DNA of 64,000 nucleotides from Nemania diffusa (taxonomy: Eukaryota; Ascomycota; Sordariomycetes; Xylariales; Xylariaceae), in the NCBI GenBank assembly GCA_038501195.1, contig JBBPUQ010000009.1, positions 310,001 through 374,000 of the forward strand, read 5' to 3'. Position 1 is the stretch's first letter. Every line of letters starts with the position of its first letter. A program made the translations under genes and the position numbers. This document shows positions 35,190 to 47,501 of this stretch, piece after piece. Below the pieces are notes generated by a model, which had not been told where the DNA came from, ran no database searches, and was given only the letters and a program-made list of their open reading frames with translations.

Positions 35190-35458
35190 CAGATCTGGTG
35201 GCCCCTTTCCAATTGGCCCTCGCAGCTTTGTCCCGCGTTGTGCAGCTGCAGCATAAATAGGGAGCTCTCCTTTACCAACATCCACATCTTGTATTCTCAA
35301 CTTTCTCACACCCGACTTTCCTCCATCTCCGCCGGTCGTGCGCCCGGGTTCTGATTCTCATTTCGCCCAACCTTTCTACCTGGTTTAGCCCCTTTAGCGC
35401 TGTCCCTCTCCGTGTCTTCTTAACCACATGCCGTGAAGCCATGTGTTGGACTCTATAT
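35190..35458 (+). promoter_or_regulatory. Promoter-like segment interrupted by the solo LTR
   Basis: GC-balanced sequence with a TATA-like CATAAATAGG (35252-35261), followed by a long C/T-rich leader (CTTTCTCACACCCGACTTTC), as in many fungal promoters and 5' untranslated regions. An ATG at 35441 opens a frame that meets the LTR after six codons. The LTR target duplication ATAT (35455-35458) ends this segment. Confidence 0.35.
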
Positions 35459-35732
35459 TGAAACGAAGTATGTAACACACACTACGCACTCTAGAGGACT
35501 GACCACGGTCATGTAGATCACTTCTAGAGATTTGAGGCGTAGAAAAATAGTAAATAAGTGACGCAAATGTATATTCGGGTGTAGCGGACCCCCGAAGGGG
35601 GCCGCGCAAGAGGCGTGCCAACTATCTCTAACTGGCATGGGCTAACTATCTTAAATAAAAGAAAAGAAAAACTAAGTCTTGATGACCTAATCAACCTAAC
35701 CCCCATGTGGTCAGGTTACCCACACCGTCTCA
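35459..35732. repeat. Nearly unmutated solo LTR, 274 bp
   Basis: The segment begins TG, ends CA, and is flanked by ATAT on both sides (35455-35458 and 35733-35736). Its limits are set by alignment to a mutated second copy at 35979-36250. G+C is about 45%. The ends, the flanking duplication and the lack of internal sequence point to a solo LTR left after recombination between two LTRs. The superfamily is not clear; a 4 bp rather than 5 bp duplication may reflect one changed base. Confidence 0.7.
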
Positions 35733-35736
35733 ATAT

Positions 35737-35946
35737 CATAGTATATGCGATATCCTAGGACATCGGGCACTATCTCAGAGTATGCAAGAGTATATTGTAA
35801 AGCCTAATTTGGGGACCTCTGGCCTAAGATTCGGGTCATTTTGCAAAATTCTTGGGTACCACAAGGTCCCAAAATTAATCAAAACTGGTTCTCAAAAAAC
35901 CGGCAAGCTGAAAAGGGGAAAATGCAACATATTAACACGCTTTTAA
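35737..35946 (+). other. Open frame continuing past the solo LTR
   Basis: From the right target duplication a frame runs 69 codons to a TAA (ICDILGHRALSQSMQEYI near its start). It is in phase with the ATG at 35441 if the LTR and one ATAT copy are ignored. No family was recognised. It may be the rest of a small gene interrupted by the insertion, or chance. Confidence 0.25.
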
Positions 35947-35978
35947 GCTCGAACTTTTAAAATTAAGTGATAAAATAA

Positions 35979-36250
35979 TGAAACGAAAGATATAACATAT
36001 ACTATATACTTTAAAAAACTAACCATAGTTATATAAATTATTTTTAAAGATTTAAAGTTTAAAAAAATAATAAATAAATAATGCAAATATATATTTAAAT
36101 ATAGCAAACTTTTAAAAAAAACTATATAAAAAATATATTAATTATTTTTAATTAATATAAACTAATTATTTTAAATAAAAGAAAAAAAATTAAATTTTAA
36201 TAATTTAATTAATTTGATTTTTATATAATTAAGTTATTTATATTATTTTA
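35979..36250. repeat. Heavily RIP-mutated copy of the solo LTR
   Basis: It aligns end to end with 35459-35732. By hand count about 51 of 63 C became T and about 51 of 61 G became A, with only two transversions, one A-to-G change and a 2-base gap. G+C falls from about 45% to about 9%. It also begins TG and ends TA (from CA). It is either another solo LTR or the first LTR of an element broken by the insertion at 36970. Confidence 0.85.
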
Positions 36251-36969
36251 ATTTTTTTAAATTAAAATATAATTATTTTAATATATTTTTAACTTAAAAT
36301 AATTAAATAAAAATAAATATAATATAAATTTTTTAATAAATTAAAAATATAATAATAAATATAAAAGTTAATATATAAATTAATTTAATTTTTTTAATTT
36401 ATTTAGTTTAATAAATAGTTTAATTTTATATTGTTATTTTTATTTTTTAATTTTATAAAAAATTTTATTAACTTTTTTAATAATTTATATATGAATTTTA
36501 TATTATTTTTAATTTTATTATTTTATAAATATAATAAATTAAAATTGTTTTATTAAATTGATTTATTTTTTTTATAATTAATAATATAAACTTTTAATAT
36601 TTTTTAAAGTTAAATCTTTTATTTTTTTAATATTAAAATTATTATTAAAATAATTTATAGTTATAATATAATTATATTTAATATTAATTTTATATTTAAA
36701 TATATTATATTTAAATAATAATAGTTTATAATAATTAAATTAAAAAAAAAAAAAAAACTAGCTAATAAATATAACTAATTAATTAAAAAATAAAGAAAGC
36801 AGTAAAAATAATTAAAAATAAAAATTATATAAAGTTTTTATTAATTTAATATATATAAATTTATTAAAAAATATAACTTTTAAATTATAATAAAATAAAC
36901 TAAATATTAAATTTAAACTATTATTTAAAAATAAAAAATTAAATATAAATATAAAAAATATAAAAAAAA
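36251..36969. other. AT-rich sequence between LTR remnants
   Basis: About 720 bp, nearly all A and T, with no readable frame. It follows the mutated LTR and precedes the LTR of the next element, so it may be the start of an internal region cut by that insertion. Confidence 0.4.
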
Positions 36970-37363
36970 TATAACAGTATAAATAAATTTAATAAAGCGA
37001 GCTTAAAAAATTAAATTATAAAATTTATTTAAATAAATTTATTTAATAAAAAAGCTTAAAAAAAAGTTTTTATAAAAACTTTTTTATTATTTATAACATT
37101 ATTTGTTAAAATTATTATTTATTATAAATATTTATTATTATAAATAAATAAAAACAATTATAAAATTAAAGTTTAAAAATAAAACATCAAACTTAATTTT
37201 AGTATTTATTAAAAATATATATATATATATAAAGTTTAAAAATTAAAAAGCTAAAATAATTAAAATATTTAACAAGTTTTATTTTAATATATTTTTTAAA
37301 ATCGTTTTAATTATATTAATTTAATTTTATTTATTAAGTTTAATTATATTTTTATATATAATA
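36970..37363 (+). repeat. Left LTR of the 36970-44946 element
   Basis: 394 bp. It begins TATAACAG (from a probable TG start) and ends in ATAATA. It keeps a few G/C bases that the right copy has lost, for example GCGAGC near 36997-37002. Confidence 0.75.
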
Positions 37364-40300
37364 ATTATAAATTTAATTTATTTATTAAACTAGTATTTTT
37401 TTTTATAAATAATTTTAATTTTTATTATTATAAATATTTTTATTTTATTTTTTTTTATATTATTTTAAAAAATTTTTATTTATTTTTAATATATTTTTTT
37501 TTATATTTTTATTATATTTTTTAAAAAAATTAATAAAAATATTAAAATAATATAATAAATTTAAATTTTAAACTATAATATAAAATATTTAAAATTATAT
37601 TAATTTAAATAATATTATATTTATATTTAAAATTAAAATTAAATTAAAACTTTTTATTTATAAAAATATTAAATAAGCTTTTTTATAAAAATAAATTAAT
37701 TAATATAAAAAAGATTTTAAAAAATAAAAAGTTTAAAATAATAATAATTTTATAAAAAATGCTATATTATTAATTTTTAAAAAAATATAATTAATAATAT
37801 TTAATATTATTATAAAATTTAATAAATTTATTAAAATTTATATTAACAAAATATTAAAATATATAATTAATATTATTTAATATATTAATTTATATAATTA
37901 AATTTTAAAAATAATTAATTTTAAATATTTAAAAATAATATTAATATAAATATTTAATAAAAACAATTTTAATATTAAATTAATAATTAAATATTTAAAA
38001 AATAAACTAACTTTTATAAAATTAACTATTATAAATATTTTATTAATTAAATATTAAATAGTTTTAAATTAAATTTTATAATATATAAATTTTATTTATT
38101 AATATAAAAACTAAATAATTATTTATAAAAAAATAGAAATATATTAAATATTTAATATAATAAAAATATTTATAATTAAAAATTTTTTTAAAATTATAAA
38201 TAAATATATTATTTTTAATTAAATTATTAAATAGTTTTTTATTTTATTTTAAAATAAATTTTTTTATAAAAAATAAATTTTTAAAAAGTTTATTTATAAA
38301 AATAAATTGAAAATTTTTTAAAATATCTTAAAAATTTATTATATTTTAAATAATAAAATTTAAAAATAACTTAAAAAAAAATATAAAAAATAATTTAAAA
38401 ATTTTTAATATTTTTATAAATATTAAAATAAAATATATTTATTTTTAATATATAGTTATAAAATTTATAAAAAAAATATTAAAAAAAATATTTTTTATAA
38501 AAAAAATAAAAAAAAATTAAAAAGTAATAAAAATATATTTAATAAAACAATTTTTTAAAAAAAATTAAAAAAAATAAATAAAAAATAAAAAAAACTAATT
38601 TTAAAAAAAAAAAATTAAATAATAAAAAAATTTAATATAATAATAATATAATATATATAATAATTAATTTATTTTTTTTAAAATTATATTGAATTTTAAA
38701 TATTTATATAACTAAGATTTAAAAATTATATTTTTTATTTAATAATATATTTTTAAATAATTATAATATTTTTTATTTTATAAATAATAAATTATTTTTA
38801 AAAAAAAAATCTTTTAAAATTATTAAAAAAAAAATAATAATAAATATTAATATTTTTTAATTTTTAATTTTAAAAATAAAAATTTAAATTATAAAAAATA
38901 TATTTTTAAAAAAAAATAAAAAAAAATTAATTAATTTAATATTTACTAAAATAATATTTATAAAAAAATTTTATATAAATTTAATTTTTAAAATTTATTT
39001 TTAAAAAATAAAAATATAATATTATAAATTAAATTATATATTAAAATTTAATAAATTTAAAAAAAATAATATAATTATTAAGTTTTTAAAATATTATAAT
39101 TTAATATTTTTTTAATATAATTTATTTTTTATTTATTTAAATTAATTTTTTATAATAAATATAATATATATTTTAATAAAAGTTTTTATAAATATAATAA
39201 AGTTTTTAATAATTTTAATATAAATAAAATAAGTTTTTTTATATCGATTTTTTTAAAATTTTTTAAAATTAAAAAAAAACTTTAAATATTTAAAATTTAA
39301 ACTATTTAAAATATTAATATATAATATAAAAAATTTAAAAATTAATAAAATTTTATAATTTAAATATAAAAACTATATAAAAATATATATTTTATAAAAA
39401 ATTTTTAAATAAATTTTTAAAAAAATATTAATAAAATTTTTTTATAAAATTTTTTAAAATTTATTTAATTATTTAAAAAAATTTAATAAATTATAATAAA
39501 TATTAATATTTAAAAATAAATTTAATAATATAATTTAATTTTATTTTTTTAAAAATAAAAAATAAAATTTTATATTTAAATAAATAAAAAAATTTAAATA
39601 TTAAATAATATAACAATTTAAACTTTTTATAATAAAATATAAAAATAATAATAAAAAAACTAATTATTATTATTTAAAAAATTATATATTATAAATTTTA
39701 AATTAAAAAAAAAAAATCGATTTAAAATTTTTATTAAATTATATTAAAAAACTAATAAAAAATAATAAAAAAATAAATAAAAAAATAAATAAAAAATTAA
39801 TTAAAATATTTTTAAAAATTAAATTTTTAAACTTTTTTTAATTAAAAATAATTTAAATAATAATTTAATTATATAATATTAATTTTTTTAAAAAAAATAA
39901 TTTTTATATATTTTATAAAATATTTAAATTATAATTTAATTAATATTTTAAATAATATATATTTAAAATAAAAAAAAAGTTAAAAATTAATTTTAAATTA
40001 AATTAAAATTAAATTGTTATATATAAATAAAAAATTTATTTTTTAAAAAAAAAAAAAAAAAACTAGTTATAATTAATAAATTTTTAAAATAAAATTAAAA
40101 ATATATATTAAATATTTAATAAAATATATAATAAATAATTTATATAAAATTTAAATTTTTTATTTATAAAAAATAATTTTAATAAAAAAACTTTTTATAA
40201 TAAAAAATAAAAATGTTTTAAAATTAAAATTTTAAAAATATAAATAAATAAAATCAAATTAAATAAATTTAAAAATATTATAATTTTAAAAAATTAAAAT

Positions 40301-43300
40301 ATATAAAAATTTATAATAATAATAAATTAAAAAATAAATAAAAATATTTTAAATAATTATAATAATAATATTTAATTTATTAATATATTTTTTAATATTT
40401 ATTTAAAAAAGCAAAATTTAAAAATAAATATAGCTATAATAAAATTAATTAAAAAGTTTAATAAAAACTATATATTTTAACTATAAAAACTTTTAATTTT
40501 TTAATAAATATTTAAATTTAAAAAATAATAAAACAATATAAAAATAAAACTTAAAACAATAATTTAAAATAAAATAATAATATTTTTAATAAATAAAATA
40601 TTTTAAATTTTTTAAATTAATATATAAAATATTAAAAATAAATTAAATAAAAGTTTATAATAATATAAATATTAAATAAATTGTTTTAAATAAAATTTAA
40701 ATATATATATAACATAAATTTATTAATTTTATATATAAATAAATATATTTAAAAAATAATATTTAAAAAATTAAAAAATAATAGTAAAAATTATATAATT
40801 TTTATAATTATATTTTATAAAAAAAATAAAATATATTTTTTAAAAAATAATTTTTAATAATTTTTTTTAAAAATTTTTATATTTAATTAATTAAAAATTT
40901 TATATTAAAAAAATTAAAAATATAAAATATTATATATAATATTTATAGCAATAATAAATTAAAAAAAAGCTATATATTTAAATATAATATTTTAAAAACT
41001 TTATATTTATAAAAACAATTTTTTAAAATTATTATTTAAAAATTAAAATTTTTTTTTTAAATATTTAATTAATAAATTATTTAAAATTAATATTTATAAA
41101 AAATATAAATAATTAAAAAATAATAAAATATTTAAAATTATTTTTATATAAAATATAAAAAATAATTTATTTTTATTAAAATAAATATTTATATATAAAT
41201 TTAATAAAAATAATTTTTTAAATATATATAAAATATATTTAATTATTAAAAATAACTTTTAAAAAAAAAGATATATTTTAATTAATTTATATAGTTATAT
41301 TTATAGCTAAAATATTTAAATTTATAATAATATTAATAATAACTTTTAATTTTAAAATTAAATAGTTTAATATAATTAAAATATTTTTTAATATATTAAA
41401 AATTAATAAAACTTTTATAAATATATAATTTTTAAAAAGTTTTAATTAAAATAATTTAATTAATAAATTTAATAAAATATTATATAATTTAAAAAATTTT
41501 TTATTATTATAATATAAAAAGTTTATTAAAATATTTAAAGTTAATAAAATAATAGTTTTAAAAAAAATTTTTATTTGTTTTATATTTTAAAATATATAAT
41601 ATTTATTATATTTTATATAAATAACTTTTTAGTTTTATATTATAAAACTTATAAGAAAAAAATAAAAGAAATAATTTTAAATATTAAAAAAATTTATAAA
41701 TTTAAAAATTAAAATAATATTATTTAATTTTTAAAAATTAAAATAATTTAAAACTATTTTTAAAAAATAATTATATTAATATATAATAAATATATTAATA
41801 AAATTATAATATATTATAAACTTAATAATTAAAATTAAGTTTTTATAATATTATTTTTAATAAAAAAGTTTAAAAAATATTTAAAAAATATAATAAAAAT
41901 AAAAATTAAATTATATTAAAAATTAATTAAATTAATTTTATATATAGTAATATTTTTAAAACTAAATATTATATATATAATAATATAACTTTTAAAATTT
42001 TTAATTAATTTTAGTTTTATATATTATAAAACTATTTATTAAATAATTTAATATTTATATATAATATATTTTTTTAAAATTATATATAAAATATAAAACT
42101 ATAAAATTTAAGTTTTTTTAATAATAAAAAATATTTTATTTATAAATAATTATAAAATTTATTATTTTTTATATAAATATATTATATTATTATTTAAAAA
42201 TATAATTTTATAAAAAATTATTTATTAAAATATTATATTTATTTTTATTATAAAAATAAAAATAAATATAATTAAATTTATTATAAAAAAAATAATAGTT
42301 TTTAAAAAGCTATTTTATAATTTTATTTTAAAATTAAATAAAATATAAACAATTTATTTAAATAATATATAAATAATTAAATTAATTATAAATAAAAATA
42401 AAAAAATAAATATTAAATTTAAATATATAAATATATAAAATATATAATTATATTAAAAATATTTTAAAAAAAGTTTTAAAATAATATATTTTTTTATTAA
42501 TTAAATATTTATTAATAAATTAATTAAAAATTTATTATAAATTTAATTTAAATATTTTTAAATTTTTATTAATTTTGAAAATATAAATTATATTTATAAT
42601 ATAAATTTAAAAAATAAATAAAAATTTTTTTTTAATTATTTATTAATTTATAATAATTAAAATAATTAAAAATAAAAAAAAAAAAAACAAAATTAAAATA
42701 AATTATATTAATTTTTATTTATTATTTTTATTATTTTATTTTTTAAATTTATTAAATATTAAAAATATTAATTTTTATTTATTAAAGTTTTTAAAAAAAA
42801 TATATAAAATATAAAAAAAAAAAAACATAAAAATATATAATATAATTATATAATAAAATATTAATAATATTAATAATATAAATAAAAAAGTTATTAGTAA
42901 TAAAAATATTAATAATATTAAAAAAAAAAAAAAAAAAAAATAACTAAAAAAAATAATTAAAATATAAAAAATAAATAAAAATTTAAATATATAAATAATT
43001 TAATTAAAAATATAAAAAGGAAATATAAATATAAATAATAAAAAAATAATAATAATAAATTTTTTTTTATTTATTTTAAAAATAACTTAAAAAATATTAT
43101 AAAAATAAAAATTTTTTTATATAAAAACTATTAGTTAAAAATTGCTATAATAATTTTAAAAAATATTAAAATAAAATTTATAATTTAAAAAGTTTTAAAT
43201 TAAATAATTATTATTAAATAGTAAATAAATAATATTATATAATTTAAATTATATTTATATTTATTAATATAATATTTTAAATATATATAAAAAATATATA

Positions 43301-43708
43301 AAAGATTTATATAAATATATATATATATTTTAAAAAGTATTTATAATAATATTAATTATAATTAATTATATTAAAATATATATTATTTTTATATTTAATA
43401 AAAATAATATTTATATAGCAGTAATAAAAAATTATATATATTTTTTTTTTAAATAAAATATAAACAATAATATTTATTAAAATATATATATAAATAAATA
43501 TTTAATAAATTATAAAGTTTAAAATATTATATTAAAAAAAAAAAAGCAAAAAAGTTATTATTATTATTGTTTATTAGTAATAATAATAAAAGTATAAAAA
43601 GTATAAATAATAAAATAAATAATAATATTTATAATAATAATATAAAAAATTTTAACAATTATTAATTAAAGCTAAAAGCAAAAAAAAAAAAAAATGTTTA
43701 AGTATATT

Positions 43709-43741
<33 letters not shown>

Positions 43742-44552
43742 CTAAAAAAAGAAAATCTTAAAAATAAACTAAAAACAACAATAAAAAAAAATAAAACTGC
43801 TTATTAAAAACATTAATATATAATTAATATTTTATAATATAAAATTAAAAAATTATTTATTATATTAAAATATTATAATAAAATGATATTATTTAAAGTT
43901 TTAATTAATATAAAAACTTTTATAATTAATTTAAAAATTTTATAAAATATATATTAATAATAATAATAATATTTATAACTATAAATTAATTTTAAATTTA
44001 TTTTTATAAAAAAAAAGTATAAAAATTATAATTTATAAATAAATAAAAAAAAAATAAAAAAATAAAAAAAATCAATTATTTTATTAATTAATTAAATATA
44101 TAATAATTAAATAATTTTAAAAATATATTTATAAATTTAAAAAAATAGTTTAAAAAAAAAAAAAAAAAAATTTAAAATTATTTTATATAATCATTTATAT
44201 TAAAAATATTAAAATATTAAAAATAAATTTATTTTATATATAAAAAAAAATATATATTTTTTTTATAATTATTAATTTAAAGTTATTAAATATATTATAT
44301 ATTTAATTAATTAATAAAATTATAATTAATAAATATATATAAATATAATTTTATTATTTAATAGTTTTATAATTAAAATATAAAAAATATATTAATATAA
44401 TAATATATTAAAAAAAATATATTTTTAGTTTTTTTTTTATAAAAATTAATTATTTAAAATAATATAAAATTATTAAAATTATTATTTATTTTTTTTATTA
44501 ATATATAAAAAAAAAATAATTAAATAATTTAAAACAACTTAATTAAAAAATA

Positions 44553-44946
44553 TATAATAATATAAATAAATTTAATAAAATAAATTTAAAAAATTAAATT
44601 ATAAAATTTATTTAAATAAACTTATTTAATAAAAAAACTTAAAAAAAAACTTTTATAAAAGTTTTTTTATTATTTATAATATTATTTATTAAAATTATTA
44701 TTTATTGTAAATATTTACTATTATAAATAAATAAAAATAATTATAAAATTAAAGCTTAAAAATAAAATATTAAACTTGATTTTAATATTTATTAAAAATA
44801 TATATATATATATAAAACTTAAAAATTAAAAAGTTAAAATAATTAAAATATTTAATAAGTTTTATTTTAATATATTTTTTAAAATTATTTTAATTATATT
44901 AATTTAATTTTATTTATTAAATTTAATTATATTTTTATATATAATA
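44553..44946 (+). repeat. Right LTR of the 36970-44946 element
   Basis: 394 bp, co-linear with the left copy without net gaps. Differences are C/T and G/A. It is preceded by an A-rich stretch where the polypurine tract would lie. Confidence 0.75.
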
Positions 44947-47188
44947 AAAAACTAATAAATATTTATTATTAAAGTTTTTTAATTTAATAAATTTAAGTTT
45001 TTTTTTAATTTTGTTTTTTTTAATAGTTTTTTTAAATGTTTTTATTTTTTTTTTAATTTATAAAATAGCAAACTATATTTTTTAGTTTTTTTTTAAAAAA
45101 AAAAAAATTTTTAAATTTATTATTATAAATTATATTTATATTTAAATAAATAAATTTTAAAAATAATTAATATATATAATATAATTAATAAATAGTTAAA
45201 ATAATTAAATAAATTTTATTATTTATTTAAAATAATAAATTTATTAAAAATTAAATAAAATAATAAATATAAAAAAATAAAAGTAATAAATAAAAAAATA
45301 TTTATATAAATATATTAATTTAATTAAAAAAGTTAAATTTATTTTTTAATTTTTTCAATTTTAGTTTTCTTTTTAAAATATATAATATTATTTAGTTTTT
45401 AAATATATTGTTAATATAATATTTATTATAAAACTAAAGTTTATTTTAACTATTTAAAAAAATAATAAATTTTTAAAAATTTTTAAATAAATTAATTAAT
45501 TTTAAAATATTAAAATAATATAATTAATTTTTAATAATAATATATTTATTATTAATTATAAAAAAATTAAATAATAAATATAATTTATAAAAAATAAATT
45601 AATAAAATTTGTTTTTTAAATATAAATAAACTATAAATAAAATAAATTATATTAATAGTTTTAAAATTTTTAAAGTTTGTTTAAAAATTATATAAAATAA
45701 ATTTATATTATAAAATATATTATAAATAATAATAATAATATATAATTATTAATAAAATTATATATAATAATATAATTAAAAAAATAATAATTAATGTTAA
45801 ATATTTTATTATTTAAACTAAAACTTTTTAAATAGTTTTTGTTTTTTTTATTAAAAATAAAAAAAAAATATAGCTTAAATATAATAAATTAATAACTTTT
45901 AAATAATTTTAAATAATAATAAATATTTATAATAAAATAATATATTAAAAGTTTAAATATTAAATTTTATAATTAAATATTATTTAAAAAATTATAAAAA
46001 AGTTTAAAAATATAATAAATTTTTTTAAATAAAATATTTAGTTTTTATATATTTAAATAATTAAGTTAAAAAAAAAAACTAAACAATAAAAAATATATAT
46101 AATTTATTAAAAAATTAATTTTTAAAATATTATATTTTATAAAGTTATAAATATTTATAAAAAAAAAATTATAAATTTAAAAAATTAAATTAAAATTTTT
46201 TAAAATTAAAGTATAGCTATAATAATTATAATATTAAAATTTATAATAATAGCTTTTATTAATAATTTAGTTTTTATTAAAATAATTTAATAATAAAAAT
46301 AAAAATAAAAAAATATTTTAAAATTTAAAATTATTAATAAAACTTTTATAATTATTAAAAAAAAAACTAAATTATTAATTAAAATAGTTAATTTATTTAT
46401 ATTTATTAATAATAAATTAATAAAAAATAAAACTAAAGTTTAATTTAAATATTAATTTATATAATTAAAAAATAAATTAATTAAAAATATTAATTATTAT
46501 AATTAAAATTTAAAAAAAATTAATTATATTATTAATTAAATAAAAAGTTTTATTTTTAAAAATATTATAATATTTATTATAAATAATTATAAAAAAAAAC
46601 TTATTTTAAAAACAAATATAAAAATTTTAAATTATTTATTTATTTATTATTTTAATTTTAATAAATATAAAAAAATATAAATTAAATATTAAAGTTTTAA
46701 AATATAAAATTTTAATAAATTTATATAATTTAATATAAAATTTATTAAATAAATTAAAATAGTTTAAATTAATTTTATAAATTTTAAAAAAAATTTATAT
46801 AATAAATTATTTAAATAAATTAATAAATTATATATTAAAAAATTATATAATAATTTAATAATATTTATTAATTTTTATAATTATATTTAAATATATAATT
46901 ATTAATAATATAAAAATTTTATTATTTAAAAAATATAATAAAAAAAAAACTTTTTAAAAATAATTAAATAAAAAAAAAATTTAATATTTTAAAAAAAAAA
47001 AAAACTTATAAAATTAAATTTTTATTAAAAAAATAATATTAAATATTTAAATATTTTAATTTTAAATATAACTTTAAATAATTATTATATTTATATTAAA
47101 ATTTTATTTAATTAAATAAAAAGTTTAATTTTATAAAAATAATATTTTATATATTATAATTAAAAATATAAAAATAATAAATATTTAT
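44947..47188. other. AT-rich sequence between two elements
   Basis: About 2.2 kb of nearly pure A+T with no readable frame. Together with 53340-57204 it could be one older element split by the insertion at 47194-53334. Confidence 0.4.
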
Positions 47189-47193
47189 ATAAA
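47189..47193. repeat. Target-site duplication ATAAA, left
   Basis: ATAAA directly before the left LTR; the same five bases follow the right LTR. Confidence 0.6.
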
Positions 47194-47501
47194 TATTAAA
47201 TTAATAATTTAATAAAACTTATATATATATATTAAATATATATAATTAAGATTTAAATTAAAACTTTTATTAAATAATTAAATAAATAAAAAATATAAAA
47301 ACTCATTAAAATTTATAAAACTTATAAGTTTTATATATATATATATATAAATAATTTATATATAACTTTTTTAGTTATATTTTTTTTTGTAAAATATATA
47401 TATAAATTAATATAAAACTTTAAAATTTAAAAATAAACTTTAAACTTTATAAATTATTTCAAATTTTTTTATATATATATATATAAAAAGTTTTATTAAT
47501 A
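47194..47501 (+). repeat. Left LTR of the 47194-53334 element
   Basis: 308 bp, starting TATTAAATT and ending ATTAATA. It includes the inverted segment ACTTATAAGT near 47320-47330, which is also in the right copy. Confidence 0.8.

Larger units (their letters stand above)
36970..44946 (+). mobile_element. RIP-destroyed LTR retrotransposon, 7.98 kb
   Basis: Bounded by two direct repeats of 394 bp (36970-37363 and 44553-44946) with equal length and only transition-type differences in the stretches compared. Five A residues flank it on each side, consistent with but not proof of a target duplication. The interior (7.2 kb) is about 95% A+T, without open frames. The + strand is A-rich, so the coding strand was probably +. 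The size suits a Ty3/Gypsy or large Copia element; I could not read a reverse transcriptase motif, so the superfamily is open. Confidence 0.75.
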
